Source: an uncultured Granulicella sp.
Lineage (GTDB): Bacteria; Acidobacteriota; Terriglobia; Terriglobales; Acidobacteriaceae
Direction: 5' to 3'
NCBI GenBank assembly: GCA_937871785.1
Contig: CALMON010000068.1
Location: 7,448-61,586, forward strand
Length of the DNA stretch: 54,139 nt
Shown here: one piece after another, positions 11,086 through 21,467 of the stretch
How the letters are laid out: each line of letters begins with the position of its first letter
Position numbering within the stretch: position 1 is the first letter of the stretch
The notes under the pieces: generated by a model
What the model saw: the letters and a program-made list of their open reading frames with translations, nothing else
Told to the model about the DNA's origin: nothing
Database searches by the model: none
Position numbers and translations under genes: made by a program

Positions 11086-11682
11086 ATGGGATTGATTCCA
11101 ATGGTGCTGGAACAGACGAGCCGGGGCGAGCGCTCGTACGATATCTACAGCCGTTTGCTGCGCGACAACATCATCTTTCTCGGCACGCCGATCGATGACA
11201 ACGTCGCGAACCTGATCATCGCGCAGTTGCTGTTTCTTTCCGGCGAAGACCCGGAAAAGGACATCCAGCTGTACATCAACTCGCCGGGCGGCTCGATCAC
11301 CGCGGGCATGGCGATCTACGATACCATGCAGTACATCAAGAACGATGTGCAGACCCTATGTATCGGGCAGGCTGCCTCCATGGGCGCGTTTCTGCTGATG
11401 GCGGGCAAGCAGGGTAAGCGGTTTGCGCTGCCGAACTCGCGCATCCTGATCCATCAGCCGCTGATCATGGGCGGCGGCATCAGCGGGCAGGCAACGGAAA
11501 TCGATATTCAGGCGCGTGAAATTCTTCGCATTCGCGAAGTAATGAACCGCATTCAGGCCAGCCACACCGGCCAGACGCTTGAGCAGATCGAGCGCGACAC
11601 GGACCGCGACTTCATCATGACTTCCGCGCAGGCCAAGGAATACGGGATTATCGACGACATCATCGATCGCCCCCGCACCTGA
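11086..11682 (+). CDS. clpP: ATP-dependent Clp protease proteolytic subunit ClpP
   Basis: A 198-residue serine protease subunit that forms the tetradecameric chamber loaded by ClpX or ClpC. The catalytic Ser98 sits in GQAASMGA, His123 in ILIHQP, and the Asp is in the DTDRD motif (171-175). The oxyanion Gly pair is in INSPGGS. The length is standard, with a very short propeptide region. GTGAGGAA precedes the ATG. clpX follows after 218 nt, so the two may have separate promoters even though their order is conserved. Confidence 0.97.
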   Translation: MGLIPMVLEQTSRGERSYDIYSRLLRDNIIFLGTPIDDNVANLIIAQLLFLSGEDPEKDIQLYINSPGGSITAGMAIYDTMQYIKNDVQTLCIGQAASMGAFLLMAGKQGKRFALPNSRILIHQPLIMGGGISGQATEIDIQAREILRIREVMNRIQASHTGQTLEQIERDTDRDFIMTSAQAKEYGIIDDIIDRPRT

Positions 11683-11900
11683 CTCTGCGTCACCGGCAGC
11701 CCGCCGTTGCGGTCCTCACGCGGCGGGCTGTCTCCTGTGGCCGTTTCACGAGCGAGCACCTGTCGAGTAACGGTTACTCATCTGCCTACCTGTTGTGCAA
11801 GCTTAGGACAGAACCGATGTTGCTCAAGGTGTAAACTCAACAGGTTGGCCAAGACCGTCTGCGCGTTGCGGCGTGCTCTTTGGCTTGAGGATGAATCACT

Positions 11901-13187
11901 GTGAAAAGTACCCGGGGCCTCGAAGAGTCTCTACGCTGCTCGTTCTGCCACAAGTCTCAGGACGCCGTGGCGAAGCTGATTTCGTCACCATCCGACTACC
12001 CCCGCGCGTACATCTGCGATGAATGCGTGGCGGTCTGCAATTCCATTCTGGAAGACGACAAGGGTGAGCAGCAGCCCGGTGCCGCGCCCGCGCACCTGCC
12101 CAAACCGCACGAGGTAAAGGCGTTTTTGGACGAGTACGTGATCGGCCAGGACGTCACCAAGAAGAAGCTTGCCGTGGCGGTGTACAACCACTACAAGCGC
12201 GTGCAGATGAACAAGGTTCGCGGCAACGATGTGGAGCTGGCAAAGTCGAACATCCTGCTCGTGGGGCCTACGGGGTCAGGCAAAACCCTGCTGGCGCAAA
12301 CGCTGGCGAAGATCCTCGATGTGCCGTTCGCCATCGTCGACGCGACGACTCTGACTGAAGCCGGCTATGTCGGCGAAGATGTGGAAAACATCATTCTCAA
12401 GCTGCTCCAGGCGGCTGACGGCGATGTCGCCAAAACGCAGTCGGGCATCATCTACATCGATGAGATCGACAAGATCGGCCGCAAGGATGAAAACCCCTCG
12501 ATTACCCGCGACGTCAGCGGCGAGGGCGTGCAGCAGGCGCTGCTGAAGCTGCTGGAAGGCACTATCGCCAATGTTCCTCCGCAAGGTGGCCGCAAGCATC
12601 CGCACCAGGAATTCACCATTGTTGACACGACAAACATCCTTTTTATCTGCGGAGGCGCATTCGTCGGACTCGAAAAGGTGATTGGGCGGCGCATCGGCAA
12701 GAAGGCTCTCGGCTTCAAGGTTGTCGGCGACGGCACGGCGAAAGAAACGGAAGTGACCCCCATCCGCGCCGGACGCGATGCTGAACTGCTGCGGCAGGCG
12801 GAGCCGCAGGACTTGCTGAAGTATGGTTTGATCCCTGAGTTTGTGGGGCGTTTGCCGGTGCTCGGCATTCTGGACGAGCTGGACGAGGCCGCGCTGATCG
12901 AGATCCTCACCAGGCCGCGCAACGCCATCCTGAAGCAGTACGCCAAGCTTTTCGACTACGAGGGAGTGAAGGTCGTGTGGACCGACGATGCCGCGCGCGC
13001 CATTGCCCGCGAAGCCCTGCAACGGAAGGTCGGCGCGCGCGGTTTGCGCATGATTCTTGAAGAGTTGATGCTGGATGTTATGTACCACATTCCCGGCAAC
13101 AAGCGTATCAAGGAACTCGTCCTCACGGAAGAAATGGTCAAGAACCGCGATGTCTCGATCCCTGTGTTCCTTGAAAAGGCAGGATGA
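11901..13187 (+). CDS. clpX: Clp protease ATP-binding subunit ClpX
   Basis: A 428-residue AAA+ unfoldase for ClpP. The N-terminal zinc-binding domain has Cys13-x2-Cys16 and Cys39-x2-Cys42. Walker A is GPTGSGKT (122-129), the pore loop is GYVGEDVE, Walker B is [10 protein letters not shown], and sensor 2 is in [10 protein letters not shown]. The ClpP-docking loop region shows [14 protein letters not shown], where the usual IGF tripeptide appears as LGF. The GTG start at 11901 has GAGG 10 nt upstream and gives the expected N-terminus. Domain content is complete. Confidence 0.97.
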   Translation: MKSTRGLEESLRCSFCHKSQDAVAKLISSPSDYPRAYICDECVAVCNSILEDDKGEQQPGAAPAHLPKPHEVKAFLDEYVIGQDVTKKKLAVAVYNHYKRVQMNKVRGNDVELAKSNILLVGPTGSGKTLLAQTLAKILDVPFAIVDATTLTEAGYVGEDVENIILKLLQAADGDVAKTQSGIIYIDEIDKIGRKDENPSITRDVSGEGVQQALLKLLEGTIANVPPQGGRKHPHQEFTIVDTTNILFICGGAFVGLEKVIGRRIGKKALGFKVVGDGTAKETEVTPIRAGRDAELLRQAEPQDLLKYGLIPEFVGRLPVLGILDELDEAALIEILTRPRNAILKQYAKLFDYEGVKVVWTDDAARAIAREALQRKVGARGLRMILEELMLDVMYHIPGNKRIKELVLTEEMVKNRDVSIPVFLEKAG

Positions 13188-13364
13188 GGAGCCGCTCTTG
13201 GTGGCGCAACAAAGGGGAGCGGCTCTCGGGTCGCTTCCGTTTGTGCTCCGTTATCGCCCCGCTTTCCGCACAGCCGGCTACGTTGATGCGCGTACAATTC
13301 GTAGGAGAATCGCGGGCTGCACAGGCGCATCGTTCCCGCGCTGACCGCGTCTAATCGGACAGAT

Positions 13365-15791
13365 ATGACAAACGAAGAACGCGACATCCTGAACGGCGCC
13401 CAACGCAAGCTCCCCATGATGCCCATCCGCGAGATGGTCATCTTCCCGCATATGATGGCCCCCTTCGTGGTCGGGCGCGAATCCAGCGTGCGCGCGCTTG
13501 AAGAGGCGCTGAACGGCGACCGCCGCATCTTTCTCGCCACCCAGCATGACGCATCGATCGACGAGCCCACGGCGGCGGATATCTACAACGTCGGCGTCAT
13601 CGGCAACATTGTGCAGTCCGTGCGTATGCCGGACGGCAACATCAAGGTGCTGGTAGAAGGCGTTGAGCGGGCGCGGGCATCCGAAATCAGCGACGAGGAC
13701 GGCTTCTTCATCGCCACCGTCCATACCTCGCGCACGACACTCGAACCCACCGCGCTCACCGAGCAGCTTATCTCGCGTGTGCACCAGCTTTTCGAGCAGT
13801 ACGCCAAGCTGCAGCAGTCATTGAACCAGGAAGCGACCGCGGCGCTGCGCACCGATGAGCCCGCAAAGCTCGCCGACGTGATCGCCGCGAACCTGCAACT
13901 TTCGATCGAAGAGAAGCAGGAGCTGCTTGAGGTCTTCGACCCCGAAATTCGGCTCTCGCGCATCGCCGATGTGCTTGACATAGCGATTGAGAAGCTGAAC
14001 ATGGACCGCACGATCTCTTCACGCGTGAAGCGCCAGATGGAGCGCGCGCAAAAAGAGTACTACCTCAATGAGAAGATCAAGGCTATTCAGAAAGAGCTTG
14101 GCCGCGGCGAGAAGTCGGAGTTCGACGATCTGAAGAAGAAGATCGACGAAGCTGGCATGACCGCCGAGGTGAAGGAAAAGGCGATGCAGGAGCTGAAGAA
14201 GCTCGAAGCGATGCCGCCGATGTCTGCCGAGTCGACCGTGAGCCGAAACTATCTCGACTGGCTGCTGGCCGTGCCGTGGAAGAAGCGCTCTAAGGAAATC
14301 CGCTCCATCGAGAACGCGCAGCAGGTGCTTGACGAGGATCATTACGGCCTCGAAAAGATCAAGGATCGTATTCTCGAATTTCTGGCCGTGCGTCAGCTCG
14401 TCAAGAACCCCAAGGGATCGATCCTGTGCTTCGTCGGACCTCCAGGAGTCGGCAAAACATCGCTCGGGATGAGCATCGCCAAGGCGACCGGACGCAAGTT
14501 CGTCCGCATGTCGCTGGGTGGCGTGCGCGACGAGGCTGAAATTCGCGGTCACCGGCGTACCTATATCGGCGCGCTTCCCGGCCAGATTATCCAGTCGATG
14601 AAAAAAGCCGGAACGAAAAACCCTGTCATCATGCTCGACGAGATCGACAAGATGGCGTCGGACTTCCGCGGCGATCCGGCCAGTGCCCTGCTTGAGGTTC
14701 TGGATCCTGAACAGAACAATACGTTTCAGGACCACTACCTCGACGTCGAATATGACCTTTCGCAGGTTCTCTTTGTGGCCACAGCCAATGTGCTCCATAC
14801 GATCCCCGGCCCGCTGCAGGACCGCATGGAGATTCTGCGGCTCACGGGCTACACGGAAGTTGAAAAACTCGAGATTGCGAAGCAGTATCTCGTCAAGAAG
14901 CAGCTCGAAGCCAACGGCCTGAATGGCGAGCAGATCAACTTCACAGACGATGCTCTGCGCACAGTGATTCGTGGCTACACGCGCGAAGCTGGCGTGCGTA
15001 ACCTGGAGCGCGAAATTGGCAATCTGTGCCGCAAAGTCGCTCGCAAAGTTGTGACCGATTCCGCACACAAGGAGCCGATCACGGATGCGACCCTGGCTGA
15101 TTTGCTCGGTGTGGCCAAGTTCCGCGATTCGCAGGTGCAGGAAAAGTCGGAAATCGGCTTGGTGACTGGCCTTGCCTGGACGGAGATGGGCGGCAGCATT
15201 CTGCAGACCGAAGTACAGGTTCTCGACGGCAAGGGCAAGATGACGCCGACAGGCCAGCTTGGCGAAGTGATGCAGGAATCGGCGCAGGCTGCCCTTACCT
15301 GGATTCGTTCACGCGCCCGGCACCTGGGGCTGCCGAAGGATTTCTACCGCAATCTGGACATCCATATCCATGTGCCCGAGGGTGCCATTCCAAAAGACGG
15401 TCCGTCCGCGGGCATTACTATGGCGACGGCCCTGGCGAGCGCACTCACCAAAATCCCCGTTCGCCGCGACATCGCGATGACCGGCGAGATTACGCTGCGG
15501 GGCAAGGTACTGCCGATCGGCGGCCTGAAGGAAAAGCTGCTCGCGGCGCATCGCGCCGGAATTCGCGAAGCGATCCTCCCGAAGGAAAACGAGCGTGACT
15601 TCACCGATCTGCCGGAGTTGATCAAGAACGAGATGAAGCTGCATTTCGTCGAGCAGATGGATGAAGTTCTGGATATTGCTCTCGCTGGCAAGCTGCCCGA
15701 GTTGGCCGAAGAGACTCCGGAAATACTGGCTTCCGTTCCCCTTCCACCTCCGGTCGCTGCGGGCATTTCGCAACCCCATACGCATCAGTAG
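13365..15791 (+). CDS. lon: ATP-dependent Lon protease
   Basis: An 808-residue AAA+ serine protease. The N-terminal LON substrate-binding domain ([14 protein letters not shown] onward), coiled-coil region, AAA module (Walker [10 protein letters not shown] from residue 358; Walker [11 protein letters not shown]) and C-terminal protease domain are all present. The catalytic dyad is Ser681 in [10 protein letters not shown] and Lys724 in [10 protein letters not shown]. The C-terminus ends in a short Pro-rich and His-containing tail. It is the last gene of the tig-clpP-clpX-lon series and ends at a strong hairpin. No HAIR-type heat-shock operator was recognised in the 177 nt upstream. Confidence 0.97.
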   Translation: MTNEERDILNGAQRKLPMMPIREMVIFPHMMAPFVVGRESSVRALEEALNGDRRIFLATQHDASIDEPTAADIYNVGVIGNIVQSVRMPDGNIKVLVEGVERARASEISDEDGFFIATVHTSRTTLEPTALTEQLISRVHQLFEQYAKLQQSLNQEATAALRTDEPAKLADVIAANLQLSIEEKQELLEVFDPEIRLSRIADVLDIAIEKLNMDRTISSRVKRQMERAQKEYYLNEKIKAIQKELGRGEKSEFDDLKKKIDEAGMTAEVKEKAMQELKKLEAMPPMSAESTVSRNYLDWLLAVPWKKRSKEIRSIENAQQVLDEDHYGLEKIKDRILEFLAVRQLVKNPKGSILCFVGPPGVGKTSLGMSIAKATGRKFVRMSLGGVRDEAEIRGHRRTYIGALPGQIIQSMKKAGTKNPVIMLDEIDKMASDFRGDPASALLEVLDPEQNNTFQDHYLDVEYDLSQVLFVATANVLHTIPGPLQDRMEILRLTGYTEVEKLEIAKQYLVKKQLEANGLNGEQINFTDDALRTVIRGYTREAGVRNLEREIGNLCRKVARKVVTDSAHKEPITDATLADLLGVAKFRDSQVQEKSEIGLVTGLAWTEMGGSILQTEVQVLDGKGKMTPTGQLGEVMQESAQAALTWIRSRARHLGLPKDFYRNLDIHIHVPEGAIPKDGPSAGITMATALASALTKIPVRRDIAMTGEITLRGKVLPIGGLKEKLLAAHRAGIREAILPKENERDFTDLPELIKNEMKLHFVEQMDEVLDIALAGKLPELAEETPEILASVPLPPPVAAGISQPHTHQ

Positions 15792-15802
15792 CCACGCCAA
15801 CT

Positions 15803-15835
15803 GTAAAAAGCTCACCTACAAGGTGGGCTTTTTAC
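15803..15835 (+). terminator. Bidirectional terminator after lon
   Basis: A 15-bp stem (15803-15817 with 15821-15835, one G-T pair) with a 3-nt loop has A and T runs at its ends. It serves lon and the convergent small membrane protein gene at 15847-15993. Confidence 0.9.
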
Positions 15836-15846
15836 GGTAAGCGGGC

Positions 15847-15993
15847 CTACTCACGGCGGCTGGATACAAGATGCATGACCAAGGCAATGACTGCCAGCAC
15901 CAGAACCAGGTGAATCAAAACACCGGTGCTCTTAAGCAGCAGCCAGCCCATGAGCCAGAGCACAAACAACACGATGGCTAACAGCAAAAACAA
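15847..15993 (-). CDS. Lmo0937/DUF5670-like small membrane protein
   Basis: A 48-residue protein that is almost entirely hydrophobic: two membrane helices separated by a short turn (WLLLKSTGVLIHLVLVLAVI) and ending in SSRRE. This pattern, including the IH in mid-protein and the RR at the end, matches the small Lmo0937-type membrane proteins common in Acidobacteriota. The start is read as TTG at 15993 because a strong GGGGAGGG lies a few nt upstream; a second TTG at 15987 is the alternative. Role unknown; homologues are often linked to envelope stress. It converges on lon. Confidence 0.7.
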   Translation of the reverse strand: MFLLLAIVLFVLWLMGWLLLKSTGVLIHLVLVLAVIALVMHLVSSRRE

Positions 15994-16146
15994 GAAACCC
16001 TCCCCTGAGCGCCACACAAGAAGCCTAGCTCTTGCAGTGTAAGCCAGTCTCGCAGGCTGCGAAAAGTGCCGCGCGAATCCGAGTCAGATAACAAACCCCG
16101 GATGACTCGCATCTACAAATCTGCTGCGTAGATGAGGAGGCTGGTC

Positions 16147-16302
16147 TTGGAACTGATTCTTGTCGTCATTCTGGTTTTACTGCTGATTGGTTCATTTCCG
16201 GTGTTCCCTTATTCACGAGGATGGGGATACCGCGGCAGCGGCACTTTAGGGACAATCCTGATCCTCGTCATTCTGCTGTACCTGCTAGGCGTCATTCACT
16301 AA
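16147..16302 (+). CDS. DUF3309-like small membrane protein
   Basis: A 51-residue protein: a first hydrophobic helix (ELILVVILVLLLIGSFPVF), then the family's characteristic Pro-Tyr-Ser-Arg-Gly-Trp-Gly-Tyr segment, then a second helix (LGTILILVILLYLLG). The TTG start at 16147 is preceded by GAGGAGG at 6-nt spacing, a near-perfect ribosome site. The function of DUF3309 proteins is not known. It is divergent from the Lmo0937-like gene, with about 150 nt between them, so the two tiny membrane proteins may share a control region. The 170 nt between this gene and xseB show nothing else. Confidence 0.75.
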   Translation: MELILVVILVLLLIGSFPVFPYSRGWGYRGSGTLGTILILVILLYLLGVIH

Positions 16303-16472
16303 GGTCTGCAGGTCAGTTTCGCTGTTTCAGATGGCTTTGCCCGCTCTTCTTCGACAATCCACGCGAGCTCGCGGGGCTTCCACTTCACCCTCTCGCGAGC
16401 ATTGCCGACGGTGCTCTCGGCAAATTTCGCAGGTAGGATTCTCCCGATAGAGAGAAATACGACACGCGAAAG

Positions 16473-16754
16473 CTACTCTTCGACGCCTTCCTCATCCAAG
16501 GCGTCTGTGCTATCCACGTCGGACTCGTCGTCGACCGAGACTTCCAGCTCCTTCACGCGTACTTCGCTCTGTTCCCCGGGCTGCAGCAGTACTTGAATGC
16601 GGCTTTCCGCCGACGCCAACTGCCCTTTGCAGGCTTCGGAAAGCCGAACGCCGCTTTCGAACAGTCGCACACTCTCGTCCAGCGTAAGCCCGCCGCTTTC
16701 CAGCCGAGCCACCACTTGCTCCAGCTCAGCCAACTGTTCTTCAAAACTCGCCAC
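16473..16754 (-). CDS. xseB: Exodeoxyribonuclease VII small subunit
   Basis: A 93-residue helical protein with the XseB pattern: FEEQLAELEQVVARLESGGLTLDESVRLFESGVRLSEACKGQL, followed by an acidic tail. XseB binds XseA to form exonuclease VII, which degrades single-stranded DNA. The GTG at 16754 gives the family's usual N-terminus and has AGGGGAAG just upstream; the longer frame to 16820 would run into the preceding gene. It lies 13 nt after the methyltransferase/reductase gene on the same strand. xseA is not in the window. The acidic extension (VDDESDVDSTDALDEEGVEE) is longer than usual. Confidence 0.9.
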   Translation of the reverse strand: MASFEEQLAELEQVVARLESGGLTLDESVRLFESGVRLSEACKGQLASAESRIQVLLQPGEQSEVRVKELEVSVDDESDVDSTDALDEEGVEE

Positions 16755-16767
16755 AATCTTCCCCTGT

Positions 16768-18759
16768 CTACAAAAGGCCGAGCACGTCGGCAGCGGCGCT
16801 ATATTTACCAAACGGCGCACTCACCTGCACGCCCTGCACCAAGCCGCGCGCGTCGGCCAGCATCTCCCGGGCGACCGCGATGCCCTCGGCAAACGCGCCT
16901 TCCTTGGTGGTTTGCGCTCCCATTCTTGTCATGATTTCGTCGGGCATGCTCACGCGCAGATCGTTCTTCATGAACTCGGCGTTGCGCAGGCTGGTCAGCG
17001 GCCAGATGCCCGCAATCACCGGGATGCGAAAGCCTTCAATCCGCTTCAGAAATTGCTCCAGCAAGCGGAGGTCGAAGACCGGCTGCGTGATGCAGAACTC
17101 CGCGCCTGCTTCTACCTTATAAGCGAAGCGGCGCACCTCGTGGTCGATGTCTGGCACTCCCGGGTTAGCCGCCACCGACATCGTAAACCCGGTAGACCCC
17201 CCGATCGGGTTGAGACCGATATCCAAACCGTGGTTCAGGTTATTGACAATCTTGACCAGCCCTATGGCGTCGACGTCGAACACCGCCGTAGCATTGGGGT
17301 AGTTGCCCATCTTTGGCGGGTCGCCCGTGAGGCAAAGAATATTTTTGAGCCCGATCGACGACACTCCCAGCAGGTCGCTCTGGATGCTCAGGAGGTTCCT
17401 GTCGCGACAGGTGTAGTGCAGGACGGTTTCGATGCCGACCTTTTGCTGGATCTGCACGCACAGGCTTTGCGCGCTCATGCGGGCGCTCGCGCGTGGGGAG
17501 TCCGGCACATTGATCGCGTGCACGCCGAGCTTGTGCAGGTACGCCGCTCCCGCAAGTTCCTTGGAGCAGTCGATTCCTTTGGGCGAAACGATCTCGACCA
17601 TCGTGACGAAATCGCCGGCGGCAATTTTGGCGCCGATCAGCGACCGCTCGGCCAACGGCGGCGGCTGTACCGGAGTTTCCGCGGAGGCGACGGCGCTTTC
17701 CGCGCGCGCTTCAGCCTGCTCGCCAGAGCCCTGCGCTTCCATGGCGCGCAACGCACCGCGCATGGCGCGAATATGGTCGGGAGTGGTCCCACAACAGCCG
17801 CCAACCCAGGTCGCTCCGGCTTTCACGAACTTTCGCGCGAAGCTCGCCATGTATTCGGGCGAGGTGAGATAGATGTTACGGCCTTCTACATTGCGGGGCA
17901 TCCCTGCGTTAGGCATGGCCATCAACGGCAACTTCGTGACCGGGCGCATCGCCTCGATCACGCGCAATACTCCCGCCGGGCCGGAGCTGCAGTTGCAGCC
18001 CAGCGCACTGGCTCCCGCAGCTTCAAGCCGCTGCACCGCTGCTTGCGGGCTGGTGCCGTCAAGGCAGTTTCCATCCTCGTCTACCGTTACCATCACCAAC
18101 ACCGGCAGGTTTGGCGCGGCATGGCGAGACGCCATCACGGCCGCCTCGGCCTCGTCGACCGCCATCATCGTTTCGATCATGATCAGGTCCGCGCCGCCTT
18201 CGGCAAGAGCCCGCACCTGCTCCGCGAACGCCTCCTGCGCCGCCTCGGGAGTCGTTGTGCCCAGCGGGGCAAGCCGCACGCCAAGCGATCCGACAGCACC
18301 CGCGACAAACGCTTCGGAGCCTTGTTTTTCCCGAATGGCGTCGACCGCCTGCCGGGCTAGCCCGGCGCCCGCGACGTTGAAGTCGTGTACTTTGTCGCCG
18401 AGCCCAAAGTGCTCCAGGCGAAAGGCGTTCGCGCCGTAGGTGTTGGTTTCGATCACCTCGGAGCCAGCCTGCAGGTATTCTTCGTGAATGGCGCGGACGA
18501 TCTGCGGTTCGCGGGTATTCAGTTCATCGAAGCAGCGGTTGATGAAGATGCCGCGGCTATACAACATGGTACCCATGGCGCCGTCGCAAAGCACGGGCTG
18601 CCCGGTAAAAAGCCGGGCTGTCGGCAGAGCTGTCGGCGAGTTCGCGGGCAGGTTTACGGACCGGCCGGGGGTTGGTGGCACCGGGGCGGCCGTCACGCTG
18701 CTTGCCGCCGTCTCGCCCCCTGCTGCTGATACCTTCGCTTCGCCGTGCGCTACCGCCAT
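16768..18759 (-). CDS. Bifunctional homocysteine S-methyltransferase / methylenetetrahydrofolate reductase
   Basis: A 663-residue fusion. Residues about 48-345 form a homocysteine S-methyltransferase domain (LCDGAMGTMLYSRG; zinc-binding Cys in LGCNCSS and GGCCGTTPDHI). Residues about 365-663 form a MetF-type TIM barrel (EIVSPKG, LCLTGDPPKMGNYP, FCITQPVFD). This is the architecture of YitJ-like proteins, which both make 5-methyl-THF and methylate homocysteine, linking the folate pool to methionine. The first 47 residues are Ala/Pro/Thr-rich and absent from the core family; a later start is possible but none has a better ribosome site than GGGGAG before 18759. xseB follows closely. Confidence 0.93.
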   Translation of the reverse strand: MAVAHGEAKVSAAGGETAASSVTAAPVPPTPGRSVNLPANSPTALPTARLFTGQPVLCDGAMGTMLYSRGIFINRCFDELNTREPQIVRAIHEEYLQAGSEVIETNTYGANAFRLEHFGLGDKVHDFNVAGAGLARQAVDAIREKQGSEAFVAGAVGSLGVRLAPLGTTTPEAAQEAFAEQVRALAEGGADLIMIETMMAVDEAEAAVMASRHAAPNLPVLVMVTVDEDGNCLDGTSPQAAVQRLEAAGASALGCNCSSGPAGVLRVIEAMRPVTKLPLMAMPNAGMPRNVEGRNIYLTSPEYMASFARKFVKAGATWVGGCCGTTPDHIRAMRGALRAMEAQGSGEQAEARAESAVASAETPVQPPPLAERSLIGAKIAAGDFVTMVEIVSPKGIDCSKELAGAAYLHKLGVHAINVPDSPRASARMSAQSLCVQIQQKVGIETVLHYTCRDRNLLSIQSDLLGVSSIGLKNILCLTGDPPKMGNYPNATAVFDVDAIGLVKIVNNLNHGLDIGLNPIGGSTGFTMSVAANPGVPDIDHEVRRFAYKVEAGAEFCITQPVFDLRLLEQFLKRIEGFRIPVIAGIWPLTSLRNAEFMKNDLRVSMPDEIMTRMGAQTTKEGAFAEGIAVAREMLADARGLVQGVQVSAPFGKYSAAADVLGLL

Positions 18760-18876
18760 CTACTCCCCATTTCGCTTGCTCGCTCTCCATGGTATGCCAC
18801 CGTCTAACGATCATCAAACGTGGCGCGGGATCTCGCTCCGATGCTGCTTCAGACGAGCCGAGCTTCCCGTACCGTT

Positions 18877-18885
18877 TGGTATACT
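18877..18885 (+). promoter_or_regulatory. Extended -10 promoter for the lipoprotein-bshB1 pair
   Basis: TGGTATACT fits an extended -10 element (TGn plus TATACT). No good -35 box is visible at 17 nt. A start near 18892 would give a leader of about 55 nt before the TTG at 18947. Confidence 0.45.
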
Positions 18886-18946
18886 TCAGCTTGAAAGTGC
18901 AGTTCTGTGCGCCGTGCGGGCGCTGACAGACTGGGAGTGGTCGCCG

Positions 18947-20446
18947 TTGAAGAATCGAAGTTTTGTCGCCCAGCTTGCTTCAGGCCTGCTGCTGGCTGGT
19001 ATCGCTCTTGTGCTTACGGGATGCGGTCAAGATATCTACAAAGAGCCTGCGTATACCTTTGCGGGCCGTCCTGTGCCGCCCAGCCAGATTCAGCAACGTG
19101 TTCTGGCGTCGTACACAAGCAACGGCACCTCCGGCGGTCTCGAAATTCTTGACGGCCTGCGTGACATCCGCTCGAATGTGCAGAATACGATCCCGGTATA
19201 CACCATTAGCGGTTACTCCGGCGGCAATCCGACGACCATCCTCAATTACCCGGAGCAAACCGTCGGCTATGTGTTTTCTTCTTCGGACGGCGGCCTGACC
19301 GCGATCAACTACAGCAAGGAAGCCTCAGCGGGAGCCGTTGGTTCCTACTCTCCGACGACTCCGTCCGTGGCCGCTTCGGCCGATGGCACCCGCTTTGCCG
19401 CCGCGCAATCGCAGACCGGGCAGATCATCCTGACCAGCAACGGTGCCAACTACAACCTGAATCTGCCGAACGTCGACAAAGTCGTGATCAACAGCGGCAA
19501 TACGGTCATTCTGGCCATGGTGCGCAATTCGAACTCGCTATACCGCATCGTCAAGGTAAACCAGACCAACACCCCCGTGTTCCCCCCGGGTTATGTGGAT
19601 TGCCAGCCACTCATTCTTCCCGTCTTCTGCGTCGTTCCCGTTCCGGGCACGTACGACAGGCCAAGCGACGTGTCCTTTTCGCTGGATGGCACGACAGCAT
19701 ATGTGCTGAACTGCGGCCCCGAGTGCGGAGGCGTCCAGGCTGGTGTTTCTCTGCTGCAGGAAGGCGCTTTGACGGTGGACGTGATCCCGACGGCGCTCCC
19801 CTATCCTTCAGTAATGTCGGTGCTTCCGGTAGCGAATCCTATACCGGTTCCTGGTGGCGTGACGGAAGCGCTCTCCAACGGGTCGACCTTGTATTTAGCG
19901 GGCCAGTCGCAGCAAACTCTGCTGGCCAATGGCACGCTCGCCAACGACCCCGTCAATCCGTTGCTGTTCACCGGGTATCTTTCGACCTTGAATCTGAGCA
20001 CATACAAGGTGTCGACCCCGGTTTCGATTTCCGATGGCCGCCACAGCAAGCTCATCTTCGCGGATGACAACACCATGTGGGTTGGCTCGCAACAGTGTGC
20101 CAGTGGGAAGCGCGCGGCCACCAACCAGAACTACAATTGCCTGACGATGGTGAACCTGGGCACGAATGTCGCGCAGGTTGTGCCGCTCAACATTATTCCG
20201 AACGGTGCCGCGACCGTCGCGTATCCCAACAGCAACCAGAACCAGTACTACTACGGCAGCCTTACCGGCATCTGCTGGGTACAGAGCTTCCATAAGATGT
20301 ACACCGCTTACGGCGGGCAAACGCACGTCTTCGTAACCGGAACCGTGGGCACTCCTGGAGCCGAAATTGACAACGAGTTCGTCACGATTCAGGGTACCGT
20401 GCTCGACGTGGCGTACATGGACGCGGTGACAAACGGGGCGAACTAG
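18947..20446 (+). CDS. Lipoprotein with beta-propeller-like repeats
   Basis: A 499-residue protein with a lipoprotein signal: MKNRSFVAQLASGLLLAGIALVLTGC, where LTGC is the lipobox and the Cys would be lipidated. The mature part is rich in Gly, Ser, Thr and Asn and repeats short strand motifs (SADGTRFAAAQSQTGQI, FSLDGTTAYVLNCG, ADDNTMWVGSQQC), as in YncE-like propellers. The TTG start has GGGAGTGG 6 nt upstream. Longer frames run back over the divergent methyltransferase and are discarded. bshB1 follows after 19 nt, so they are probably one transcript. No function can be assigned. Confidence 0.75.
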   Translation: MKNRSFVAQLASGLLLAGIALVLTGCGQDIYKEPAYTFAGRPVPPSQIQQRVLASYTSNGTSGGLEILDGLRDIRSNVQNTIPVYTISGYSGGNPTTILNYPEQTVGYVFSSSDGGLTAINYSKEASAGAVGSYSPTTPSVAASADGTRFAAAQSQTGQIILTSNGANYNLNLPNVDKVVINSGNTVILAMVRNSNSLYRIVKVNQTNTPVFPPGYVDCQPLILPVFCVVPVPGTYDRPSDVSFSLDGTTAYVLNCGPECGGVQAGVSLLQEGALTVDVIPTALPYPSVMSVLPVANPIPVPGGVTEALSNGSTLYLAGQSQQTLLANGTLANDPVNPLLFTGYLSTLNLSTYKVSTPVSISDGRHSKLIFADDNTMWVGSQQCASGKRAATNQNYNCLTMVNLGTNVAQVVPLNIIPNGAATVAYPNSNQNQYYYGSLTGICWVQSFHKMYTAYGGQTHVFVTGTVGTPGAEIDNEFVTIQGTVLDVAYMDAVTNGAN

Positions 20447-20465
20447 CCCAACTGGCTACAAAGAT

Positions 20466-21206
20466 ATGACCGAGACGCCAGCGTTCCCGCAGGTCGATGT
20501 TCTTGCCATCGCCGCCCATCGCGACGACGTAGAACAGACCTGCGGCGGAACGCTGCTGGTCCAAAATGCCCTGGGATGGCGTACCGGCATTCTGGACCTG
20601 ACCCGCGGCGAAGCCGGCACGCGCGGAACGGCCGCGGAGCGAGGGGCGGAAGCAGCAGAAGCGGCCCGCATCCTCGGCGTGAGCCATCGCGAAGCTCTCG
20701 ACCTGCCTGATGGGAATGTGCAAAACACGCTCGGCAATCGTCTAAAGATCGCCTCCATGCTGCGCCGACTTCGACCTCGAGTCGTCATCCTGCCATACTG
20801 GCAAGGTCGGCACCCAGACCATTACACCAGCGCCACACTAGGCTACGAGGCCTGCTTCGCGGCAGGTTTATCCAGCTTGGATGTACCGCCGGAGCATGGC
20901 CGCCCGCACCGCCCGTTCAAGATTCTGTACGCGTCTTTGTATGCCGACGTTCGCCCCACCTTTGTCGTCGATATCAGCGCTCACATCGAAACGCGCCTCC
21001 GCTCGCTGCTGGCCTATCGCTCTCAATATGGCGCGCAGGAGGTGGGTTCGGGTCTGTTTGTGCCGGAGGAAGATATTCGCGAGAGGATGTTTGCCACGGC
21101 ACGGCATTATGGATTGCTCGCTGGAGTTCGCTACGCGGAGCCGTTCGTTCAGAAAGAAATTTCGCTCCAGCACGATCTGGTGCAGCTTCCCGTGCAGAGC
21201 CTGTAG
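20466..21206 (+). CDS. bshB1: Bacillithiol biosynthesis deacetylase BshB1
   Basis: A 246-residue LmbE/PIG-L-type zinc deacetylase. In bacillithiol synthesis it removes the acetyl group from N-acetylglucosaminyl-malate. The zinc motif appears as AHRDDVE (His18, Asp21), with Arg in place of the usual Pro of PHPDD, and the second part is RHPDHYTSA. The C-terminal part (LASY-like AYRSQYGAQEV and GVRYAEPFV) matches BshB1 rather than generic LmbE proteins. bshA and bshC are elsewhere. Bacillithiol outside Firmicutes is known in Acidobacteriota, which supports the taxonomic assignment. Confidence 0.9.
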   Translation: MTETPAFPQVDVLAIAAHRDDVEQTCGGTLLVQNALGWRTGILDLTRGEAGTRGTAAERGAEAAEAARILGVSHREALDLPDGNVQNTLGNRLKIASMLRRLRPRVVILPYWQGRHPDHYTSATLGYEACFAAGLSSLDVPPEHGRPHRPFKILYASLYADVRPTFVVDISAHIETRLRSLLAYRSQYGAQEVGSGLFVPEEDIRERMFATARHYGLLAGVRYAEPFVQKEISLQHDLVQLPVQSL

Positions 21207-21467
21207 CTCTGGCAACCGGCAAATGGTCTACCTGTCTTGCCATCGGGACTGAAGACGCATTGTTTATGGAAGGAACTCTCTTCAGCCTTCTGTCGGTGAA
21301 CGGAAACACAAACCGGCTCCATTTCGTGAAGAATGTCAAAAAAACATGTGACTTAGCTCGTTCTCTTACATTCGCAATCCAACCTTCGGTCCTGTTCGTA
21401 TCTCCAAGGTAGTACACCAATCGGTGCTTGTACTCTTTTTAGCCAAACGCAAGTCAGGAGAACCAAC

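Noticed and set aside
13280-13310. TACAAT as a -10 box upstream of lon
   Set aside because: No matching -35 or extended -10 element, so it was not listed as a promoter.
16597-18360. A 587-codon plus-strand frame opposite the methyltransferase/reductase
   Set aside because: It is the mirror of a well-supported bifunctional enzyme and shows no domain of its own.
21266-21296. GGAACT followed by GTCGGT, like an ECF sigma promoter before the ferritin-like genes
   Set aside because: The spacing (about 14 nt) and the -10 part do not fit the usual GGAAC-N16/17 pattern well enough.
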